A DNA stretch of 8,683 nucleotides, taken from contig CAMBCD010000096.1 of the NCBI GenBank assembly GCA_945863085.1, positions 1-8,683 of the forward strand. The letters run 5' to 3'. This document shows positions 1 through 5,407 of the stretch, one piece after another. The translations under genes were made by a program, and so were the position numbers. Within the stretch, counting starts at the first letter, position 1. Each line of letters begins with the position of its first letter. This stretch comes from Bordetella parapertussis (GTDB taxonomy: Bacteria; Pseudomonadota; Gammaproteobacteria; Burkholderiales; SG8-41). Under the pieces are notes generated by a model. That model did not search any database. It was not told the origin of the DNA and saw only the letters and a program-made list of their open reading frames with translations.

Positions 1-801
1 GATATCGCCGGGCAGCAATTCATCATCGACAACCGCGGCGGTGCAGCCGGCCAGATCGGCTCCGAGATTGTCGCGAAGAGCCCGGCGGATGGTTATACCG
101 CGATGGTGCAATCCACCACCCACGTTGCCAATGCCCACCTCTACAAGAAGCTGAACTATGACGTGCTCAAGGATTTCATCGGCGTAACGCCGCTGGCGCG
201 GCAGGTGGGCATGCTGGTCGTGCACCCGTCGTTGCCGACCAAAACAGGCAAGGATTTTGTTGCGCTGGCGAAGAAACGGCCTGGGGAAATCGTTTACGGT
301 TCCGCCGGCAACGGCAGCTACGTGCATCTTTCCATGGCGCTGATGGCCTCGATGGCCGGCATCAAGATGATCCACGTGCCGTACAAAGGCGGTGGTCCGT
401 CGGCCGCGGCGCTGGTCGCCGGTGAGACCCAGGCACAGCTGGCGACCATCGGTTCGCTGACGCCACACCTGAAGTCAAATCGCATCCGCGGGCTGGGCGT
501 CAGTTCCGACAAGCGTACGACCCAGTACCCGGATGTGCCGGCAATTGCGGAGTTCGTGCCGGGTTATGAGTTCACCGCCTGGGTGGGCTGTTTTGTCCCC
601 GCGGGAACACCCAAGGCCGTTGTGGATACCCTGAACAGCTTGCTCGGCAAGGCGCTGGCTGATCCGGGCGTGGCGTCCAAGCTCAGCACGCAAACGCTGG
701 ACCCGATGCATATGTCGCCGGAGCAGTTTGCCGTGCGCATCAAGTCCGATTACGACAAGTACGCCAAAGTCGTCAAGGAAAGCGGCGCGCGCGTCGACTG
801 A
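1..801 (+). CDS. Bug/TctC-family periplasmic solute-binding protein, copy 1 (5' partial)
   Basis: This is the C-terminal 266 residues of a TTT-system solute-binding protein; the signal peptide and about 55 N-terminal residues lie left of the window. The frame is open from base 1 to a TGA at 799-801. Family landmarks are visible in order: QQFIIDNRGGAAG near the left edge, ADGYT, VHPSLP, YGSAGNGSYVH, HVPYKGGGPSAAA, YPDVPAIAE, PAGTPKAVVD, and the typical ending DYDKYAKVVKESGARVD. Members are secreted to the periplasm, bind mostly carboxylates between two lobes, and deliver them to TctA/TctB membrane subunits, although many exist as orphans. It is clearly paralogous to the next two genes, with the same landmarks throughout. 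A strong terminator follows 19 bases after the stop. The ligand cannot be predicted. The family call is secure. Confidence 0.93.
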   Translation, partial: DIAGQQFIIDNRGGAAGQIGSEIVAKSPADGYTAMVQSTTHVANAHLYKKLNYDVLKDFIGVTPLARQVGMLVVHPSLPTKTGKDFVALAKKRPGEIVYGSAGNGSYVHLSMALMASMAGIKMIHVPYKGGGPSAAALVAGETQAQLATIGSLTPHLKSNRIRGLGVSSDKRTTQYPDVPAIAEFVPGYEFTAWVGCFVPAGTPKAVVDTLNSLLGKALADPGVASKLSTQTLDPMHMSPEQFAVRIKSDYDKYAKVVKESGARVD

Positions 802-820
802 CCTGTTGCAACATGTCCGT

Positions 821-847
821 GCCCGCCCGGAAGGGCGGGCTTTTTTT
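821..847 (+). terminator. Rho-independent terminator after Bug copy 1
   Basis: A perfect 8-bp GC-only stem (GCCCGCCC, 821-828, pairing with GGGCGGGC, 833-840) encloses a GGAA tetraloop and is followed by seven T (841-847). It begins 19 bases after the stop codon of copy 1 and should separate it from copy 2. Confidence 0.93.
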
Positions 848-866
848 GCCTTCTCCCGCGGCGGCA

Positions 867-896
867 TTGGAGTCCGGGTCTGTTATCACGGATAAT
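867..896 (+). promoter_or_regulatory. Putative sigma70 promoter for Bug copy 2
   Basis: TTGGAG at 867-872 (4 of 6 to the -35 consensus) is followed, after an 18-base spacer, by GATAAT at 891-896 (5 of 6 to the -10 consensus). It lies between the copy 1 terminator and the copy 2 ATG, where a promoter is needed. Copy 3 carries the same CGGATAATC block at nearly the same distance from its ATG, which supports the -10 call. The predicted transcript start is near 903, giving a leader of about 43 bases. This is a prediction by eye. Confidence 0.55.
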
Positions 897-945
897 CCGC
901 GTCTGCACATGGTGTGCTGCAGATTCCTAATCCTGGAGAACGCAA

Positions 946-1917
946 ATGATGAAAGCGATTTTTTATACCATGATGCTTGCGCTGGGCATGGCGTTGTTTG
1001 CGCCGGTTGCCGCGATGGCGCAGACCTATCCGGCAAAACCGGTGAGAGTAATCATTGCATGGCCGCCGGGCGGGGCCAATGACATCGCCGGGCGCATTGT
1101 CGCGCAGAAACTCACCGAAAACACCGGTCAGCAGTTTGTCATCGACAACCGCGGCGGCGCCTCGGGAATCGTCGGCTCCGACGTGGTGGCGAAAAGCCCG
1201 GCCGACGGCTACACCATCCTGGTGCACTCCGCGACCCATATCTCGAATCCGCATCTCTACAGCAAGGTGCCGTATGACACGCTGAAGGATTTTGTCGGCA
1301 TTTCGCCGCTGGGTCGGCAAGTCGGCATGCTGGTGGTGCATCCCTCGCTGCCGGTGAAAACCGTCAAGGAATTCGTCGAGCTTGGCCGCAAGCGCCCGAA
1401 CGACATCACCTATGCATCGTCGGGCAACGGCAGCTTCGTGCATCTTGCGATGGCGCTGATCAATTCGATGACCGGCACCAGGATGGTCCATGTGCCGTAC
1501 AAGGGCGGCGGCCCGGCGGCGGTGGCAATCTCTTCCGGCGAAGTGCAGGCAATGACGGCGACCGTCGGTTCCGTCATCCCGCACATCAGCTCGAAGCGCC
1601 TGCGCCCGGTTGCAGTGACTTCCGATGCGCGCATCTCGCAATATCCGGATGTGCCGGCGATCGCCGAGACCGTCAAAGGGTACGAGTTCACGGCATGGGT
1701 TGGCAGCTTTGCCCCCGCCAACACGCCGAAAGCCATCGTTGACCGCCTGAATGCCGAGATCCAGAAGGCGATGAAGGACAAGAGTGTGGCCGACAGGCTG
1801 GGCGCGCAGACGCTGGACCCGATGTTCATGACACCGGAACAGTTTGCTGCGCGCCTGAAAGCTGACTACGACAAGTATGGCAAGCTGATCAAGGAAACCG
1901 GCGCGAAGGCGGGCTGA
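946..1917 (+). CDS. Bug/TctC-family periplasmic solute-binding protein, copy 2 (complete)
   Basis: A complete 323-residue TTT solute-binding protein of typical family length. GGAGA at 935-939 lies 6 bases before the ATG at 946; a second ATG follows immediately at 949 and could also serve. Residues 1-25 form a Sec signal peptide (Lys3, hydrophobic core about 5-20, AMA before Gln26). The mature protein opens with YPAKPVRVIIAWPPGGANDIAGR, in which the PPGG loop (40-43) and Asp46 belong to the ligand-pocket region of Bug proteins. Later landmarks are VIDNRGGASG (65-74), YASSGNGSFVH (156-166), VHVPYKGGGP (181-190), YPDVPAIAE (233-241) and the DYDKYGKLIKETGA ending. By family role it captures a carboxylate-type solute in the periplasm. 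It has its own promoter-like and terminator sequences and no adjacent TctA/TctB. The ligand is unknown. Confidence 0.95.
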   Translation: MMKAIFYTMMLALGMALFAPVAAMAQTYPAKPVRVIIAWPPGGANDIAGRIVAQKLTENTGQQFVIDNRGGASGIVGSDVVAKSPADGYTILVHSATHISNPHLYSKVPYDTLKDFVGISPLGRQVGMLVVHPSLPVKTVKEFVELGRKRPNDITYASSGNGSFVHLAMALINSMTGTRMVHVPYKGGGPAAVAISSGEVQAMTATVGSVIPHISSKRLRPVAVTSDARISQYPDVPAIAETVKGYEFTAWVGSFAPANTPKAIVDRLNAEIQKAMKDKSVADRLGAQTLDPMFMTPEQFAARLKADYDKYGKLIKETGAKAG

Positions 1918-1941
1918 ACGCGTTTTTCGACCACATCGTGC

Positions 1942-1971
1942 AAAGCCGGTGCCCGTCACCGGCTTTTTTTT
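1942..1971 (+). terminator. Rho-independent terminator after Bug copy 2
   Basis: GCCGGTG (1945-1951) pairs with CACCGGC (1957-1963) across a five-base loop, and the stem can be extended by AAA/TTT. Eight T follow (1964-1971). It begins about 25 bases after the copy 2 stop and isolates copy 2 from copy 3. Confidence 0.92.
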
Positions 1972-1981
1972 GCCCTGAACA

Positions 1982-2010
1982 TTGTGAGAGGCGGATGTTT
2001 TTCGGATAAT
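1982..2010 (+). promoter_or_regulatory. Putative sigma70 promoter for Bug copy 3
   Basis: TTGTGA at 1982-1987 (4 of 6 to the -35 consensus), a 17-base spacer, and GATAAT at 2005-2010 (5 of 6 to the -10 consensus). CGGATAATC ends 50 bases before the copy 3 ATG, against 49 bases for the matching block upstream of copy 2. It follows the copy 2 terminator directly. Predicted transcript start near 2017. Confidence 0.55.
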
Positions 2011-2019
2011 CGACTGCAT

Positions 2020-2038
2020 CCTGCGCGACTTTCGCAGG
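2020..2038 (+). promoter_or_regulatory. Leader hairpin upstream of Bug copy 3
   Basis: CCTGCG (2020-2025) pairs with CGCAGG (2033-2038) around a 7-base loop. It falls in the predicted 5' leader and ends 8 bases before the GGAGGAG ribosome binding site at 2047-2053. No T-run follows, so it is not a terminator. It could stabilise the 5' end of the mRNA or influence translation; function is unknown. Confidence 0.35.
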
Positions 2039-2060
2039 CGTATTCCGGAGGAGAATATTC

Positions 2061-3035
2061 ATGAAACAGGCATTCAGCATGGCCGGCATCGCGCTGGTCA
2101 CGATGTTCGGCGCGCCGCTCGCGGCGCAGGCGCAGAACTATCCTTCCAAGGTGGTGCGCGTGGTCATACCCTGGCCGGCCGGCGGCTCGAACGACGTGGT
2201 GGGCCGGGTGGTGATGCAGAAACTGTCGGAATCACTGGGCCAGCAGTTCGTGATCGACAACCGTGGCGGTGCCTCGGGCTCGATCGGTTCGGACGTCGTG
2301 GCCAAGGCGGCGCCCGACGGTTACACCATCATGGTGCATTCGACGACCCATCTCGGCAATGCCCACATCTACGGCAAGAAACTGACTTACGATACCCTGA
2401 AGGATTTCACCGGTGTCGGCATGTTGTCGGCGCAGCCGGGCGTGCTGACGGTGCATCCTTCGCTGCCGGTGAAAACGACAAAGGAATTCATCGCTCTGGC
2501 CAAATCCCGGCCGGGTCAGATCAACTAGTCGTCCTCGGGCAACGGCAGCGCGCCGCACCTGCAGATGGCGCTGCTGATCTCGATGACCGGTATTAATATC
2601 GTGCATGTACCGTACAAGGGCGGCGCACCGCAGGTGACCGCGCTGCTGGCCGGTGAAACCCAGGCTTCGTTTGCCACGGTCGGCACGGTCATCAATCATA
2701 TTCGCGGGGGCAAGCTGCGGCCCCTCGGCCTGGGATCAACCAAGCCGAGCAAGGCGCTGCCGGGTGTGCCGACACTGTCTGATGCCGGTGTGCCGGGTTA
2801 TGACATGAGTCCGTGGATCGGGGTATTCGCACCTGCGGGCACGCCGAAACCGGTCATCGACAAGCTCAACAGCGAAATCAACAAGGCGCTGGCGCTGCCG
2901 GATGTGGTCAAAAACCTGGAAAACCAGGCCCTGGATCCGTCGCCGAGCACGGTCGATCAGTTCAATGCCACGCTGAAGGCGGATTACGAGAAGTACGGCA
3001 AGCTGATCAAGCTGACTGGCGCGAAAGTCGAATAA
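2061..3035 (+). pseudogene. Bug/TctC-family solute-binding protein, copy 3, interrupted by an in-frame amber codon
   Basis: The gene has a strong ribosome binding site (GGAGGAG, 2047-2053, 7 bases before ATG) and a good Sec signal peptide (Lys2, hydrophobic core about 7-20, AQA before Gln25). The mature part starts NYPSKVVRVVIPWPAGGSND. Codon 156 is TAG (2526-2528), exactly where copies 1 and 2 have Tyr (VYGSAGNG, TYASSGNG); here the frame reads QIN-stop-SSSGNGS. One base change from TAC or TAT explains it. The same frame then runs on without another stop to 3035, with VHVPYKGGAP, LPGVPTLSDAG, PAGTPKPVIDKLN and the DYEKYGKLIKLTGAKVE ending, for a full length of 324 residues. As written, only a 155-residue N-terminal piece would be made, lacking much of the second lobe and probably non-functional. 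A recent nonsense mutation, a sequencing error, or amber suppression would all fit. Confidence 0.85.
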
Positions 3036-3061
3036 GCACGGCAGCCCCGGCTATCGCCACG

Positions 3062-3092
3062 CGCAGACGCGGGATTCCGTGTCTGCGTTTTT
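3062..3092 (+). terminator. Terminator-like hairpin between Bug copy 3 and the SDR gene
   Basis: CGCAGACGC (3062-3070) pairs with GTGTCTGCG (3079-3087), a 9-bp stem with one G-T pair and an 8-base loop, followed by five T (3088-3092). It lies 26 bases after the copy 3 stop. The SDR ribosome binding site begins only 5 bases after the T-run, so this could act as an attenuator for the SDR as well as a terminator for copy 3. Confidence 0.75.
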
Positions 3093-3109
3093 ATTTCAGG
3101 AGTGAACTG

Positions 3110-3901
3110 ATGGATCTCGGCATCAAGGGTGAAACGGCGCTGGTTGTCGGCGCCAGCGAAGGTATCGGTTACGAAAGCGCCAAGGCGCTGCTTGAAGAAG
3201 GCGCTGATGTCATCATCTGTTCGCGCAATGCTGAAAAGCTGAAGCAGGCTGCAGCAGCGCTGGAGCAGGCCGTCGGCCGGCCGGTGCGCTGCTTCGCCGC
3301 TGATGTGACCAAGGCGGCCGATGTTGCGATGCTGCAGCAATGGCTGGAGCAGCAGGCGGTGAAGCTCGACATTCTGGTGTCGGCCGTGGGCGGCAGCCAG
3401 CGCGCCTTGTTCGGGGAGCTCGACGATGCGGCCTGGTACGCCAATTACGAATTCAACGTGATGGGCACGGTGCGGGTGATCCGCGCCACGCTGGAGTTGC
3501 TGAAAAAATCCGGCGCAGGGCGCATTGTCATCCTCGGTGCAGCGGGACCGCGCATGCCTTATCCGCAGCAGCTGGTATCCAATGTGCACAAGGCGGGTCT
3601 GATTGCGATGGTGAAAACGCTGGGCGCCGAATTCCAGCCCTTCAACATCCGTGTCAATTCGGTGTCGCCGGGACGCACCATGACCAGCCTCTGGACCAAT
3701 CGCATCGACAAACTTGCAAAAGAGCGCGGTGTGCCGCCGGCTGCCATCGTCGATGAATTCACCCATGAAATTCCGATGGGCCGCTTTGGCCAGCCCGACG
3801 AGATTGCGCCGATGGTGGTGTTTCTCGCTTCGCATAAAACCAGCTACGTGACCTGCCAGTCGATCCTGGTTGATGGTGGTATTGCGCGCGGCCTGATCTG
3901 A
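3110..3901 (+). CDS. Atypical short-chain dehydrogenase/reductase-fold protein (FabG-like, catalytic Ser and Tyr replaced)
   Basis: A 263-residue classical-length SDR. AGGAG at 3098-3102 lies 7 bases before the ATG. The Rossmann nucleotide-binding motif is present as VGASEGIG (13-20), with Val in place of the usual Thr; AADV (63-66) and the conserved Asn116 (EFNVMG) also fit SDRs. The C-terminus is typical: RVNSVSPGRT (181-190), RFGQPDEIAPMVVFLAS (225-241) and VDGG (254-257). Aligned without gaps to the FabG pattern, the catalytic Ser position is Ala144 (ILGAAG) and the catalytic Tyr position is Ser157 (LVSNVHKAG), while Lys161 is kept. NNAG is changed to SAVG (91-94). It probably binds NAD(P)H, but normal keto/hydroxy chemistry is doubtful. 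SDR subfamilies with Ser at the Tyr position exist, so this may be a genuine divergent group. The neighbouring acyl-CoA genes suggest a CoA-thioester substrate (inference). Confidence 0.9.
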   Translation: MDLGIKGETALVVGASEGIGYESAKALLEEGADVIICSRNAEKLKQAAAALEQAVGRPVRCFAADVTKAADVAMLQQWLEQQAVKLDILVSAVGGSQRALFGELDDAAWYANYEFNVMGTVRVIRATLELLKKSGAGRIVILGAAGPRMPYPQQLVSNVHKAGLIAMVKTLGAEFQPFNIRVNSVSPGRTMTSLWTNRIDKLAKERGVPPAAIVDEFTHEIPMGRFGQPDEIAPMVVFLASHKTSYVTCQSILVDGGIARGLI

Positions 3902-4114
3902 GCGGGGCTGACCGAAGGCGTCCGTATCGTGGGTTGTCTGCCTGTGGCGGTTGCCGCTGCTTCCGGTTTTGGGCATCATCAGCTGGCGCACTGCAGCACA
4001 ACCTAAATACAATGCAATTGCGTACAACGGAGAACCGCAAGAATTCTGATTCAGCGTGCTGCCGGCATTGATCCGCAGCAATCAAGCTCCATTCCCGAGG
4101 AAAGGAAGCAATAC
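3902..4114 (+). other. Intergenic gap between the SDR and first acyl-CoA dehydrogenase genes
   Basis: These 213 bases hold no supported gene. A short GCGG-TTG-CCGC hairpin (3947-3957) has no T-run directly after it, so I do not call it a terminator. TACAAT (4008-4013) resembles a -10 box, but I find no convincing -35 box 16-18 bases upstream. The stretch 4001-4056 is more AT-rich than its surroundings, which fits a promoter region for the dehydrogenase pair without proving it. The ribosome binding site for the next gene is at 4102-4106. Confidence 0.4.
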
Positions 4115-5353
4115 ATGTATGACCTGCAATTGACGCCGGAGCAGATTGAGTTCCGTGACGCCGTCCGCGATTTTGTGAATCGAGAAGTGAAACCTGCGGC
4201 CACCGACCCGGCGCGGCTGGAGCCTTTTGAGAAGCCTTTGCTGACGGATCTGCTCGACCAGGCGGCGCAGATGGGCCTGCGCGGGCTGGGTTTGCCCGAG
4301 GATGCGGGTGGTGCCGGCGCCGATACGCTGACCACCTGCATGCTGTTCGAGGAACTGGCGGCCGGGGATGTCGATCTTGCCGTGGTGCTTGGCGAAACGG
4401 CGCTGCTGGCCCGCGAAGTGCTGGGCGTGGCCATGAACGATGACCAGCGCAAACACTGGCTGCCGTTGTTCCAGGCGGAGGACCGTTTTCATATTGCGCT
4501 GATTGCCCGCGATGGTGTTGCCGGCCCGGGCTGGAGTTATCACCAGACCGTGGCGCTGGACGCCGATACGATAGCGGCACCGGAAATGACCGCGGTACGC
4601 GACGGCAAGGACTGGATTATCAATGGCACCGCGCCTTCCGTGGCGAATGCGCCGATTGCCGGATTGTTTGTGGTGCAGGCCAAGGTCAGCGGTGGCGACG
4701 GTACGGTTACCGTGCTGCTGCCGCAATCGGCGCCGGGCCTGAGCGTCGGCGAATTCCTGCAGCCGTTTGGCGGGCAGGGCGAACGTGTGCGCTGGCAGCA
4801 TGGCGCCGTGGCACCCGTGACATTGAAGAACTGCAAGGTGGCGGAAGGCGATGTGCTGGCGGCGGATGCTGCGCAGCGCATGCTGCATGCTGGTATTGCG
4901 GGGCGCCACATGGTGCAGCTGGCGGCGATCAACATCGGTGTTGCCCGTGCCGCGTACGAGGCGGCGATCGATTACGCCAAGATGCGCTGGCAGGGCGGAC
5001 GCCATATCGTTGAGCATCAGGCTATCGGCATGAAACTCGCCGACGTGGCGATCCAGATCGAGGCGGCGCGCAGCCTGACTTTGAAAGCCGCCTGGATCAC
5101 CGACCATCCGGAAGCCGTCGCCGACCGCAGCGTCAATGACTTGCCGTGGCCGGTGGTGGCGCGCACCTTCACGGCGGAAGCGCTGCATCGCGCGACGCTT
5201 GAGGCTGCTGAATGTTTTGGCGCGATGGCTGTGATGCGTGACATGCCGCTGCAGAAATATGTGCATGACACGCTGGTGCTGCGGCATTCGGCGGACTGCG
5301 ATCTGGCATCACCGCTGGTGGTGGCCGAGTCAGTCGCCGGATACAACCGCTGA
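4115..5353 (+). CDS. Acyl-CoA dehydrogenase-family protein, divergent (possible non-catalytic partner subunit)
   Basis: A 412-residue protein of acyl-CoA dehydrogenase (ACAD) length; AAGGA (4102-4106) lies 8 bases before ATG. The N-terminal helical domain starts MYDLQLTPEQIEFRDAVRDF and includes LGLPEDAGGAGAD (58-70). A central beta domain spans roughly 125-245 (DWIINGTAPSVANAP, 166-180). The C-terminal helical domain has INIGVARAAYEAAIDYAKMR (272-291), EHQAIGMKLADVAIQIEAAR (300-319) and ECFGAMAVMRDMPLQKYVHD (366-385). Two features are unusual. The flavin-contact TExxxGSD motif is replaced by ARDGVAGPG (131-139). The position of the MCAD-type catalytic Glu, aligned through KYVHD, is Ala393 (RHSADCD), with Asp394 beside it. 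It pairs with the next ACAD gene, 54 bases downstream. It may be the non-catalytic subunit of a heteromeric dehydrogenase or use a different base (inference). Substrate unknown. Confidence 0.88.
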   Translation: MYDLQLTPEQIEFRDAVRDFVNREVKPAATDPARLEPFEKPLLTDLLDQAAQMGLRGLGLPEDAGGAGADTLTTCMLFEELAAGDVDLAVVLGETALLAREVLGVAMNDDQRKHWLPLFQAEDRFHIALIARDGVAGPGWSYHQTVALDADTIAAPEMTAVRDGKDWIINGTAPSVANAPIAGLFVVQAKVSGGDGTVTVLLPQSAPGLSVGEFLQPFGGQGERVRWQHGAVAPVTLKNCKVAEGDVLAADAAQRMLHAGIAGRHMVQLAAINIGVARAAYEAAIDYAKMRWQGGRHIVEHQAIGMKLADVAIQIEAARSLTLKAAWITDHPEAVADRSVNDLPWPVVARTFTAEALHRATLEAAECFGAMAVMRDMPLQKYVHDTLVLRHSADCDLASPLVVAESVAGYNR

Positions 5354-5407
5354 GTTGCGCGCGCTGAGGCGCAGGCATTAACCGATACTGAATCGACAGG
5401 AGCTGAA

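Larger units (their letters stand above)
24..2269 (+). repeat. Tandem triplication of a Bug gene unit, about 1.1 kb period
   Basis: The three solute-binding genes share a near-identical core. CATCGACAACCGCGGCGG is exact at 24-41 and 1140-1157, and copy 3 has the same block from the A onward with one base changed at 2253-2269. Spacing between copies is 1116 and 1112 bases. The terminators after copies 1 and 2 recur with a similar period. Outside such cores the genes have diverged, so this is an old gene duplication and not a recent DNA repeat. Confidence 0.8.

Noticed and set aside
813..1082. Small + strand frame spanning the copy 1 terminator and the start of copy 2
   Set aside because: It runs through a terminator, a promoter-like region and a signal peptide coding region in a different frame, with no ribosome binding site or known domain.
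886..2019. Long minus-strand open frame (377 codons) opposite Bug copy 2
   Set aside because: It mirrors a well-supported + strand gene, is rich in Arg and His, and has no recognisable domain; such shadow frames are common in GC-rich coding DNA.
2565..3035. Independent small gene starting at the internal ATG after the amber codon
   Set aside because: No ribosome binding site precedes 2565, and the product is just the C-terminal part of a Bug protein without a signal peptide. It is better read as the downstream part of the broken copy 3.
2813..3109. Extended N-terminus for the SDR running back into Bug copy 3
   Set aside because: The upstream frame overlaps the end of copy 3 in another frame and has no SDR-like sequence; the ATG at 3110 has a good ribosome binding site and begins at the normal SDR N-terminus.
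3947..3957. Hairpin after the SDR gene as a terminator
   Set aside because: The stem is only 4 bp and no T-run follows directly.
4008..4013. TACAAT as a -10 box for the dehydrogenase pair
   Set aside because: No acceptable -35 hexamer sits 16-18 bases upstream, so I mention it only in the gap description.
2984..4081. Long minus-strand open frame opposite the SDR gene
   Set aside because: It lies antisense to a clear SDR with a good ribosome binding site, and its composition is low-complexity Arg/His-rich with no family signature.
4082..5287. 401-codon minus-strand open frame opposite the first acyl-CoA dehydrogenase
   Set aside because: It is nearly the exact complement of the dehydrogenase gene, with no domain and skewed composition.
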